From the NCBI GenBank assembly GCA_036924085.1, contig JAVGWX010000011.1, positions 91,818,819 through 91,882,818 on the forward strand: a stretch of 64,000 bases of DNA, read 5' to 3'. The stretch comes from Ariolimax columbianus. Lineage: Eukaryota > Mollusca > Gastropoda > Stylommatophora > Arionidae. The notes under the pieces are model-generated. The model did not search any database. It was not told the origin of the DNA and worked only from the letters and a program-made list of their open reading frames with translations. This document shows, piece by piece, positions 12,761 through 23,479 of this stretch (position 1 is its first letter; the number at the start of each line of letters is the position of its first letter). Position numbers and translations under genes: made by a program.

Positions 12761-13675
12761 GAGAGTGCGTGTATGTGTGAGAGTGTGGATGTATGAGAGT
12801 GCGTGTATGTGTGAGAGAGTGTGTGTGTGTGTGAGAGAGTGCGTGTATGTGTGAGAGAGAGCATGTGTGTGTGAATGTGTATGTGTGAGAGTGTGTGTGT
12901 GTGAGAGAGAGCATGTGTGTGTGAGAACACGTGTGTGTCTGAGAGAGCATGTGTGTGTGAGAGAGATCATGTGTGAGAGAGATCATGTGTGTGTGAGAGA
13001 GATCATGTGTGTGTGAGAGAGATCATGTGTGTGTGAGAGAGAGCATGTGTGTGTGAGAGAGATCATGTGTGTGTGTGAGAGAGAGCATGTGTGAGAGAGA
13101 GCATGTGTGAGAGAGATCATGTGTGAGAGAGATCATGTGTGTGTGAGAGAGATCATGTGTGAGAGAGAGCATGTGTGTGTGAGAGAGATCATGTGTGTGT
13201 GAGAGTGCGTATGTGTGAGAGTGATCATGTGTGTGTGAGAGAGAGCATGTGTGTTGAGAGAGATCATGTGTGTGAGAGAGCGCATGTGTGTGTCAGAGAG
13301 AGAGCCTGTGTGAGTTAGAGAGAGCATGTGTGTGTGAGAGAGCATGCGTGTGTGAGAGAGAGCATGTGTGTGTGAGAGAGCATGCGTGTGTGAGAGAGAG
13401 CATGTGTGTGTGAGAGAGCATGCGTGTGTGAGAGAGAGCATGTGTGTGTGAGAGAGCATGCGTGTGTGAGAGAGAGCATGTGTGTGTGAGAGAGAGCATG
13501 TGTGTGTGAGAGAGCGCATGTGTGTGTCAGAGAGAGCCTGTGTGTGTGTGAGAAAGAGCATGTGTGTGTGAGATAGAGCATATTTGTGTGAGAGAGTGCA
13601 TGTGTGTGTCAGAGAGAGCATGTGTGTGTGAGATAGAGCATGTGTGTGTCAGAGAGAGTATGTGTTTGTGAGAGA
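12761..13675. repeat. TGTGTGAGAGAGAGCA-type low-complexity array
   Basis: Short units of (GT)n plus (GA)n with agcatgtgtgtgtgagagag and agatcatg variants. Histidine/threonine/leucine-rich open frames on the minus strand come from the repeat. Confidence 0.93.
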
Positions 13676-13894
13676 TTGACGCAAACGTATCGCTCAGCTG
13701 TAGAGCAAGGGAAGTGAGTTTCAAGAATGCGAGTGGTTGAGTGACTTACCCTGACGCAGGCGTCCGTTGAGTGACTCCCAACCCTGTCCAGATTGTGGAC
13801 ACCTTCAATAAACAGTCTTCGGCCTTCCCCCCTCCCCCCGCCCCCCCCGCCCCAACTGAGACCGACTTCACTAATGAGATCATTAGACTCTCTA

Positions 13895-13971
13895 TTGACC
13901 CTGACTGGACAGTTTATTGACCCTGACTGTACTGTTTATTGACTCTGACTGGACTGTTTATTGATCCTGAC
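13895..13971. repeat. 22-bp minisatellite, left part split by a LINE
   Basis: Three to four units of gactggactgtttattgacc form. The same repeat resumes at 15,722 after the LINE insertion. Confidence 0.92.
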
Positions 13972-15721
13972 ATTACAGAGAATATACCAAGAAGAGTTCA
14001 TAGCTCAATGTTTGCAGACGATCTGGCTATGTGGACCTCTGAAAAAAATATCACCATAGCAAGAAATCGGATGCAGCAGGCCCTAACATCGCTGGAAGAG
14101 GGGGCGAACTCATAGCTGGTCAAAATAAACGAGGAAAAAACCACATGTACAATATTCTCGCTATCAATCAAACCCAAAAACCCAAAATTAAGTTTAAATG
14201 GCAAATTCCTGCAGGCAAACGACAACCTAAACTACCTGGGAGTCACATTTGATCGGCGCATGACATGGAAAAGTCAGATTGAGAGAAACCGAATGCGAGC
14301 CAGAGAAAGAATGGCAATCATGAGGAAACTTGCTGGCACAAGCTGGGAAGCAGACGAAAGCATACTAAAGAAACTGTACACTGGAAGAGTGAGACCAGTT
14401 ATCGAGTATGGCATTGCGGCATGGACAACAGCAGCAAAGGCGAACTTCGATAAAGTTAGCAAACTCCAAAACCAAGCCAGGAGAGTTATAACAGGAGGCA
14501 TGAAGTCAACGCCAATTGTAGAACTTGAAAAGATTACAAAACTGCAATCCATGACCGACAGAAGAGACTGCAGAGCCCAGCTGCAATCAAAGAAACTCAG
14601 AAGACTGACTGACCATCCAATGCACCAGAGACTGAACAATTTCGGAAATGGGAAACTAAAGCGAAGAAACTTTGCAGAAATAGCCAAAGCAAAGATGCAC
14701 GAAGACCCCATGAACGCACTAACAATACCAAAGCCCATCCCTACTGTACGAAAACCGACCTGGAGGCAGCATATATTTCCAGAGGTGGTAGAAAATATAT
14801 CAGGTATTAGAAACAAAAACTGCCAGTCTGAAAAAGAAAGAAGAGATACTACCCTGAGTAACATAACGGAAAACTACCCAAGCATAGACTGGACCCATGC
14901 ATACACCGACGGTTCCGTAACAAATTGCAACACAGAACGGAGGGCAGGAGCATTCCTGAGCTTACCAAATGGCAGAAAAATAACACTGTCATTCGCTACT
15001 GGAAAATACACACGCAATTTCAGAGCGGAGGCAGAGGCACTGAGGGCGGCAGTGGAAGAAATGGTGACAGGTAAAAGGAATGAAAGCCATATAGTCCTGC
15101 TTACAGATGCACTGGCCGTAGTCACAGCACTGAAAAGCCAGAAAAATACTGAACTTAATGATTTAAGAGCAGTACTCTGTCAACTATGCCAGCAGGCCAC
15201 ACCAAAAAGAGTAGTGGTGCAGTGGGTCCCATCTCACTGCAACATCCAAGGCAACGAGGAGGCAGACAGACTGGCAAAAGAAGGTGCAAAACTACCACAA
15301 CAAGATACTAGTATAACATACGAAGAGTCAAAACGGCTTATTAGAGCTAGATACATGACCAAATGGGAAACAGAACATACTGGCTACACCAAAAACGATG
15401 CCTATTACCAGTTGAACAGAAGAGAGCAGGTCGTGGTCTTCAGACTCCGCACTGGCCACAATAGACTGAGGTACCACCTATTCAACAAATTGAAGATATG
15501 TGGTACTGACGAATGCCCGTGCGGTACTGGGAAAATGACCGCTGAACATCTGCTGCAAAACTGCCCGACATATGAGGATCAGAGAGAGCAGATGTGGCCA
15601 TCACAAGTGGCAACACTAGACAAGTTCTATGGCAGTGTCGACAGCCTCAGAATGACCGCTGCTTTTTTCGAGAAAAAAAATGGTTACTGTCTGACTGCGT
15701 ACGAAGAAGAAGAAGAAGAAC
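13972..15721 (+). mobile_element. Jockey/I-group-like LINE, 5'-truncated, near-intact 3' half
   Basis: One frame runs from ITENIPRRVHSSMFADDLAM (catalytic FADD at 14,011-14,022) through the rest of the reverse transcriptase (NYLGVTFDRRMTW; VRPVIEYGIAAWT), a long connector, and a ribonuclease H domain. The latter shows YTDGSV at 14,902-14,919, AEAEALRAAVEE, LLTDALAVV and VPSHCNIQGNEEADRLAK. After it comes a Cys/His motif (CGTDECPCGTGKMTAEHLL..C), as in Jockey/I-superfamily elements. One in-frame TAG at 14,113-14,115 replaces what is probably a Trp codon; otherwise the frame is open for about 590 codons. It ends in (GAA)6. Both flanks are the 22-bp array with cctgac at each junction, a possible target-site duplication. 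Confidence 0.92.
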
Positions 15722-16390
15722 CTGACTGGACTGTTTATTGCCCTGACCGGACTGTTTATTGACCCCGACTGGACTGTTTATTGACCCTGACTGAACTGTT
15801 TATTGACCCTGACTGGACTGTTTATTGACCCTGACTGGACTGCTTATTGATCCTGACTATACTGTTTATTGATCCTGACTATACTGTTTATTTACCAAAA
15901 CGGAACTGTTTACTGACCCCGGTGGAACTGTTTAATGACCCCAACGGAACTGTTTATTGACCCCGACTGGACGGTTTTTTGACCTCAACTATTTTGTTTA
16001 CTGACCACCAACTGAACTGCTTATTTACCCCAACTAGATTGTTTATTGATTCAAACTGGATTGTTTATTGATCCAAACTGGATGGAAATTGATCCAAACT
16101 GGATTGTTTATTGATACAAACTGGATTGTTTATTGATCCAAACTGGATTGTTTATTGGTCCAAACTGGATTGTTTATTGATCCAAACTGGATTATTCATT
16201 GATCCAAACTGGATTGTTTATTGATCTAAACTGGGTTGTTTATTGATCCAAACTGGATTGTTTATTGATCCAAACTGGATTGTTTATTGATCTAAACTGG
16301 ATTGTTTATTGATCCAAACTGGATTGTTTATTGATCCAAACTGGATTGTTTATTGGTCCAAACTGGATTGTTTATTGACCAGATACTGAA
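15722..16390. repeat. 22-bp minisatellite, right part (~30 copies)
   Basis: Begins as cctgactggactgtttattg units and drifts into gatccaaactggattgttta units. Together with 13,895-13,971 it forms one array interrupted by the LINE. Confidence 0.93.
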
Positions 16391-16555
16391 ATGTTTATTA
16401 ACCCCCAAGTGGGATGTTTATCGTTTCCCCCTCTAAAATTGGTAGCCCTCAAACCCTGTTAGCCCCCTGACGACACTAGCCTGGGGGGTCATTCTGTGTG
16501 TCAGTCCAAGTGGGTCAGAGCCTATACATACATCGTAATGTGAGCTTAAGGCGGT

Positions 16556-18130
16556 GTGCAGTTTGTACAAGTTAGTTGTCCAACAGTCTATGTATAAGTT
16601 AGCTGTCCAACAGTCTATGTACAAGTTAGTTGTTCAACAGTCTATGTATAAGTTAGTTGTTCAACAGTCTATGTATAAGTTAGCTGTCCAACAGTCTATG
16701 TACAAGTTAGTTGTTCAACAGTCTATGTACAAGTTAGCTGTCCAATAGTCTATGTACAAGTTAGCTGTCCAACAGTCTATGTACAAGTTAGTTGTCCAAC
16801 AGTCTATGTATAAGTTAGCTGTCCAACAGTCTATGTACAAGTTAGTTGTTCAACAGTCTATGTACAAGTTAGCTGTCCAACAGTCTATGTACAAGTTAGC
16901 TGTCCAACAGTCTTTGTATAAGTTAGTTGTCCAACAGTCTATGTATAAGTTAGCTGTCCAACAGTCTATGTACAAGTTAGTTGTTCAACAGTCTATGTGC
17001 GAGTTAGCTGTCCAACAGTCTATGTGCGAGTTAGCTGTCCAACAGTCTATGTACAAGTTAGTTGTTCAACAGTCTATGTGCGAGTTAGCTGTCCAACAGT
17101 CTATGTACAAGTTAGTTGTTCAACAGTCTATGTGCGAGTTAGCTGTCCAACAGTCTATGTGCGAGTTAGTTGTTCAACAGTCTATGTACAACTTAGCTGT
17201 CCAACTGTCTATGTACAAGTTAGCTGTCCAACAGTCCATGTACAAGTTAGCTAGCTGTCCAACAGTCTATGTACAAGTTAGCTGTGCAACAGTCGATGTA
17301 CAAGTTAGTTGTTCAATAGTCTATGTGCGAGTTAGCTGTCCAACAGTCTATGTGCGAGTTAGCTGTCCAACAGTCTATGTACAAGTTAGTTGTTCAACAG
17401 TCTATGTGCGAGTTAGCTGTCCAACAGTCTATGTACAAGTTAGTTGTTCAACAGTCTATGTGCGAGTTAGCTGTCCAACAGTCTATGTGCGAGTTAGTTG
17501 TTTAACAGTCTATGTACAACTTAGCTGTCCAACTGTCTATGTACAAGTTAGCTGTCCAACTGTCTATGTACAAGTTAGCTAGCTGTCCAACAGTCTATGT
17601 ACAAGTTAGCTGTTTAACAGTCTATGTACAAGTTAGTTGTTCAACAGTCTATGTATAAGTTAGCTGTCCAACAGTCTATGTGCGAGTTAGCTGTCCAACA
17701 GTCTATGTACAAGTTAGTTGTTCAACAGTCTATGTGCGAGTTAGCTGTCCAACAGTCTATGTACAAGTTAGTTGTTCAACAGTCTATGTGCGAGTTAGCT
17801 GTCCAACAGTCTATGTACAAGTTAGTTGTTCAACAGTCTATGTGCGAGTTAGCTGTCCAACAGTCTATGTGCGAGTTAGTTGTTCAACAGTCTATGTACA
17901 CGTTAGCTGTCCAACTGTCTATGTACAAGTTAGCTGTCCAACAGTCTATGTACAAGTTAGCTAGCTGTCCAACAGTCTATGTACAAGTTAGCTGTCCAAC
18001 AGTCTATGTACAAGTTAGCTGTCCGACAGTCTATGTACAAGTTAGCTGTCCAACATTCTATGTGGAAGTTAATTGTCCAACAATATATGTACAAGTTAGT
18101 TGTCCAACAGTCTATGAACAAGTTAGCTGT
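16556..18130. repeat. 27-bp minisatellite, ~57 copies
   Basis: The unit begins gttagctgtccaacagtcta and ends tgtacaa or tgtgcga. Blocks with the same order of variants recur (from about 16,990, 17,330 and 17,680, each ending in gttagctagctg), indicating a higher-order repeat of roughly 350 bp. A short array of the same unit lies at 27,395-27,650. Confidence 0.95.
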
Positions 18131-18134
18131 ACAA

Positions 18135-19933
18135 TGTAACTGATCTTAGCTGTGTAGATTTATTAGAGATATGATTTTAGACATGTTTGATTCAAGTTAG
18201 AAAGGGCGGGAGTATTGATAGTCAGTCGCCATTCATGTGTTTCTTATAGAATTAAACTAACAAAGCTAGCCAGTACAGATGTACTCAAATCTGAACATAG
18301 GAATGCATAGCATTGGTTTCCAAGTCACGCAGATGTTAAAACTACGTAACCTTGCATAACGCCTAGACGCCTGTAACAGCATGAACGGCAGTGACGACTG
18401 AAAGTGGACATGCTGTTAACTGGGTGTTTTTTTTTTAAATCTCGGGGTGACAAAAACCTAGGTTCTAGTTCTGGAAAAATCTCGGGGTGACAAAATCCTA
18501 GATTATAGTTCTGGAAAAATCTCGGGGTGACAAAAACCTAGGTTCTACTTCTGGAAAAATTCGCGGGTGTAGATCAGTCGGCAGCGAGGGGAACAGGACC
18601 GTCTTGATAACGGAGAAGAGGAAAAGGAGATCCCGAGACATTCCAGAGTTTAGAGAAGCGTCTTGAGAAAACAGATAGAGAGAGAGAGGAGAGAGAGGGA
18701 GAGAGAGAGGGAGAGAAAGAGAGAGAGGGAGAGAAAGAAAGAGAGAGAGAGGGAGAGAGAGAGAGAGCGAGAGAGCGAGAGGGAGAGAGAGTAAGAGAGA
18801 GAGGGAGAGAGAGGGAGAGAAAGGGGGACAGATAGGGAGAGAGTGAGAGTGAGAAAGAGAGAGGGAGAGAGAGAGGGAGAGAGAGAGAGGGAGAGAGAGA
18901 GGAAGAGAGAGAGGGGGAGAAAGAGAGGGAGAGAGAGAGATGGGAGAGAGAGAGGTAGAGAGAGAGGGAGAAAGAGAGAGAGAGAGAGGGAGAAAGAGAG
19001 AGAGAGAGAGAGAGGGAGAAAGAGAGAGAGAGAGAGGGAGAAAGAGAGGGAGAGAGAGATGGGAGAGAGAGAGGTACAGAGAGAGGGAGAAAGAGAGAGA
19101 GAGAGAGGGAGAAAGAGAGAGAGAGAGAGGGAGAAAGAGAGAGAGAGAGAGGGAGAAAGAGAGAGAGAGAGAGGGAGAGAGAGAGAGGTTTTGTTAGACA
19201 ATCGTTCACCACGAGAGTCCAGATGTTCAGCCGCATATCAAGGAGAGGTCAATAGTCATGAAATTGATGTTTCACATAGCACGTGGTAGAGACAGACATA
19301 GCACGTGATTGAGACATACATAGCACGTGATAGAGACAAACATCGCACGTGTTAGAGACATATATGGTAGTGTATCACAAGGAACACGCACCAGATAGAT
19401 ATCTTAGATACCATTACTCTCTTCGCTGCTGAGAATCCAGCGTCTACCAGACGTATCTCAAGAGTCAGCGTCTAACTATAGAGATATTTGGCTAGCACAG
19501 AGATCCAGCGTCTAACTAGAGAGATATTTGACGCACAGCGATCCAGCGTCTAACTAGAGAGATATTTGACGCACAGCGATCCAGCTCACTACAAGCTACC
19601 GTCGACGAGGATAAAAGGACCAGGGACGAATTATCTGCGTTATAGAACAAACACAAATCCTACATCCTGTGCCTATGCACATAACGGTTCGTCTATCAAG
19701 TTGTAGTTCGTATTCAAGTTTCTTTTAGTTTAGTTCATATTTCTTACAGCCAGACAGGTTTTTGTTTTGAGTGAAGATTGGGGAGTCAGTTGTGAACGTG
19801 TAGAAATAAAGTTTCATTGTTGTGTTTTATTTCCAATTAGTGTCGTAGTTAATTTTGTTGGAAGTGAGAATATAGTTAGTGCAGACCCCTTGTACCATCT
19901 GCTACGGTAGGTCAGCCAGCTAGAGCTGCTACA
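18135..19933 (+). mobile_element. Dispersed family A element, copy 1 (LTR-like or TIR-like ends)
   Basis: The copy starts TGTAACTGATCTTAGCTG and ends TAGAGCTGCTACA. The complement of the end reads TGTAGCAGCTCTAGCTG, so the termini are imperfect inverted repeats within a TG...CA frame. An AATAAA (near 19,805) lies about 130 bp before the end. Inside are a 3-copy ~41-bp repeat (18,435-18,560), a GA-rich tract (18,675-19,190), a 4-copy agcacgtg repeat (19,278-19,350) and 2-3 copies of a 45-bp repeat (19,480-19,580). No coding sequence is seen. A solo LTR or a non-autonomous DNA element are both possible; no clear target duplication was found (acaa before, cgta after). Confidence 0.65.
18675..19190. 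repeat. GAGAGAGGGAGAAA polypurine tract
   Basis: An uninterrupted purine-only strand of about 500 nt with short units (gagagagagggagaaagaga), inside family A copy 1. The inverted copy carries the equivalent polypyrimidine tract at 44,290-45,125. Confidence 0.95.
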
Positions 19934-20097
19934 CGTATGTTTAATTAATGGTCCCGTTCAATCCAGAATTGTTATTATCATGCAACGGTTAGAGGTCTCG
20001 CAATAGTCACTGTAATTAGGCGGATTTTCAGAACACAAAAGGACAGAACATTAGAGTAGTAGATATTCAGAATACAAAGCGAAGAAGAAGGGACACG

Positions 20098-20472
20098 TGC
20101 TAGTTAGAGTAAATAAGGTTAGAGTAATTAAGGTTAGAGTAATTAAGGTTATAGTAATTAAGGTTAGAGTAATTAAGGTTAGAGCAATTAAGGTTAGAGT
20201 AAGTAAGGTTCGAGTAATTAAGGTTAGAGCAATTAAGGTTAGAGTAATTAAGGTTAGAGCAATTAAGGTTAGAGTAATTAAGGTTAGAGTAAGTAAGGTT
20301 AGAGCAATTAAGGTTAGAGCAATTAAGGTTAGAGTAAGTAAGGTTAGAGTAATTAAGGTTAGAGCAATTAAGGTTAGAGTAATTAAGGTTAGAGCAATTA
20401 AGGTTAGAGTAATTAAGGTTAGAGTAAGTAAGGTTAGAGCAATTAAGGTTAGAGCAATTAAGGTTAGAGTAA
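20098..20472. repeat. 15-bp minisatellite, ~25 copies
   Basis: The unit is gttagagtaattaag with agtaagt and agcaatt variants. It lies between family A copy 1 and the next LINE. Confidence 0.95.
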
Positions 20473-20473
20473 T

Positions 20474-23271
20474 TCTGTTTCTAACAGTCGACATCACTGC
20501 ATTCTGAGCATGCCCATAGGTGCTCAATCTCTCTCAGCAAATGGCGTAAGGTATGGATGTTGATGGTCCCTTTGGCTCGCTGATTGTACACGCTCTTGCT
20601 CCGTCCTGTCATGCGCCATCCTCGCTCCAAACTCGTTTAATGTCGAAACTTTGCAGTCTGTGGATTGCTGCTTCATCTATTGCGGTGTCCTCATCTAACC
20701 GGCGGTCATTGATTGATTTCAAAATGTCACTTCTGTCCATCACTAATGTGCCCATGATGGGAGCCCGTGAAGCCATGATGTCAGCTCTTTCATTGCCTGA
20801 ACCCCGGCATGAGCAGGACAGTAGATCCAGGTCAGCACCTGGAAGTTTGAGGCCTCAACAGCAGCTATCCACTCGTACCTAATTCATCGCTTCTGTACTT
20901 TCTGAAGTACAGCTTGCGTGTCTGTCACGATGACTGCACTTGTTATAGACGTCTCTGATATCCATTTCAGTGCAGAGTTCACTGCTTCCGTCTCCATTCT
21001 CATACTAGACGTTGTTGACATGTATGCCCTACTGCTCTCAGCAACGACCTCTCCTCTCACTCTAGCCGAGAAACCCCAGCCTGATGTCCGACTGCGCAGC
21101 ACTGATCCGTCGGTGTATATGACAGCGTCACTCTCCTGGGTGTTCTCAGTTATCAGATGATTCACCTCGTGCTCTGCTCCCCCGTTGCTCCGTTCTCTGC
21201 ATTCCTTGCCTACGGTTATGATGACTCTCTGGTACTCTATCATTCTATTACCAGTGTGGACCCATTCTTCCACCTTGGCTATCGTCTCAGCTGGAGTGAC
21301 GTGTCCGATTGTTGTCTCTGCCTGTGCCATCCATGACGCCCCTCTCTTGATTTTTGATCCTTTGATGTCTGAGATACTACTGTGCAGAGGGTGTCGAGTG
21401 TCTGTGGTGACACGCATATAGACTTTGACCTGTGCCAGTTTATGTCTGCATGTCACCGATAACAAATCCCAACATGTACAAAACCATCATCACAATCGGG
21501 GTATCTCTAGTGCAGCCCAGAACCAGACGCATACCTTCATTCTGGATGCGGTCCAACCTTTCACACTGTGTTCTTGATAGTGTGAGGATGCCTAGTACGT
21601 AATCGATGACAGACAACATGACCTGACGAAATAGGATGAACAGGAGGCGTTGTTCATAGTCGGCAGCAGCCATGGTCTTGAGTCCTCCTAACCCTCTCTT
21701 GCATCTTTGTACGATGTGGTCAACATGGCAATTATAGGAGACTGCGATCAAATGTCACTCCGAGGTAATTCAATCTGTCACACCTGCCAATGGTGCAACC
21801 ATTAAAAGTGATGCCCAGGAGTTCAGCCTTTACTATGGAATTATTCAAAGAGCACCACATCATGCAGGCCTTGTTCGGATTGATCTTGGAGCTTGAGTCG
21901 CTGCACCACTGTGAGATTCCTTGCAAGGTTTCCTGGATGTCCTTGACCAACTCGTGCCTGTCTGAGCCTGACCTGTACGTTAGGATGTCTATGTTCGCCC
22001 TGTCTCTGTGGGTTGAATATTGGCCACTTTTACTGTGTAGATGTTGAACAGCACCGGTGAGAGCGGAGACCATTGAGGCAGTCCTGGACATATTCGCCTC
22101 GGTTCTGATGTCCACGAACCCACGCGTAGCGCAACTGCTCTTTCCATCAGGGCTGCTGATATCCAACTAACCAGCCACGGGTTTAAACCATACTGCTCTT
22201 CCCATCAGGGCAGCTGATATCCAACTAACCAGCCACGGGTTTAAACCACACTGCTTCAGACAAGTCATTAAAGTCCCAAAAATTGACACGGTTGTATGCG
22301 TTTTCCAGGTCGAGTGCCACCGCGACTGTTTCTTGCTTTGGCTGAAACCCCTCGTTCACATCATACGCGAGAGTTAGCCGAGGTCTCCTTCGCTGTTCTA
22401 TAGCTGCCCAGCGCATCTGGTAGAATCTGCTCTTGTTCAAGGTAGGCCATCATTTTCCTGGCCACTATCTTCTCGAGAAATTTGCCATATACATTCTGAA
22501 TGGTGATTATTTGATAGCTGCCGAGAAGCGTGGAGTCCTTACCAGGTTTAGGCAGTGGGCACAGATAGCTATGAAGCCAGTCCTCAGACACAGATAGCTA
22601 TGTAGCCAATCCTCAGACACAGATAGCTATGTAGCCAATCCTCAGACACAGATAGCTATGTAGCCAGTCCTCAGGCACAGATAGCTATGTAGCCAGTCCT
22701 CAGGCACAGATAGCTATGATGCCAGTCCTCAGGCACATATAGCTATGATGCCAGTCCTCAGGCACAGATAGCTATGATGCCAGTCCTCAGGCACAGATAG
22801 CTATGAAGCCAGTCCTCAGGCACAGATGCCTTCTCTAGAGTGTGGTTGAACTCCTTCGCCATATTTCTTATCTCTGTCTCATCCAACTGCTTGATGTGGC
22901 AATACTGTACCCCATCAGGACTTGGGGCTGTGTTTTTGCTGGTACGTAGGCTATTTACGACCTCTGCCTCGGTGATAAGGTCTACATAAGCCTCTTCTAA
23001 GATGCCTTTCCGAGTTTCCTGACGGGCATCTGTCACCTTTGTCAGTCTGGGCAACATATCGACTGAAAAAACTCAGACCCTTCTTTTCGTCTGTCTTCAG
23101 GAGCCTTCCTGTGGTGTCTTGAATGTTGGAGATAAGCTGGCTTGTAGTTTGTCCATTCATCTTTCTATGCATGTGCCAGAACTTCTGGAGGGTATTATCA
23201 TTACTCACTCCTGTGATGAACTCCTCCCAGTAATTAAGAGTTGTTTTTGTCCAGAAGCTGAAAGGAGACAA
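20474..23271 (-). mobile_element. Second Jockey/I-like LINE, decayed, minus strand
   Basis: Reading down the minus strand from 23,271 are pieces of one ORF2. They are SLRTSKNTAPSPDGVQYCHI (reverse transcriptase start), LPKPGKDSTLLGSYQIITI, VALDLENAYNRVNFWDF, LNYLGVTFDRSLL, then LDRIQNEGMRLVLGCTRDTP and an RNase H domain with IYTDGSVLRSRTSGWGFSAR and METEAVNSALKWI. Frames shift several times; the FADD site is altered (reads ANID). Two internal tandem duplications disrupt it: 29-bp units at 22,562-22,825 and a ~57-bp duplication at 22,135-22,245. A related 3' fragment lies at 48,650-49,700 on the other strand. Confidence 0.88.
22562..22825. repeat. 29-bp minisatellite born inside LINE coding sequence, ~9 copies
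   Basis: The units begin cagatagctatgatgccagt. The unit is a piece of the LINE reverse transcriptase frame (encoding EDWLHSYLC on the minus strand), repeated about nine times. Since 29 is not a multiple of three, the expansion destroys the frame. Confidence 0.93.
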
Positions 23272-23479
23272 AAGTCAGATATATATTTTCAAATTTTCAA
23301 TTACTTTCAATTGTGTGAAATAAGGTGTTGTGTTCCACAGAGCTCGTTAGTGATTGAAAGTTGTGTGGTTAATATATGTTGATTACTAGTTGAGCTGTGT
23401 TTTTTATATACATATAGTGTGGGTGAGTTTAGCTTAGCCTAAACTGTGTTGAGATGAGGACCATCATGGCACCGATCGG

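Noticed and set aside
12235..13621. His/Thr/Ser-rich minus-strand frames resembling histidine-rich proteins
   Set aside because: Complement of GT/GA low-complexity DNA within the receptor intron.
18135..19933. Complete LTR retrotransposon between family A copies
   Set aside because: Copies are too far apart, in mixed orientation, and no gag-pol or primer-binding site was found adjoining them.
20098..20472. Telomere-like repeat because of TTAGAG/TTAAGG strings
   Set aside because: The 15-bp unit gttagagtaattaag does not match TTAGGG or another known telomeric unit and lies internal to a gene.
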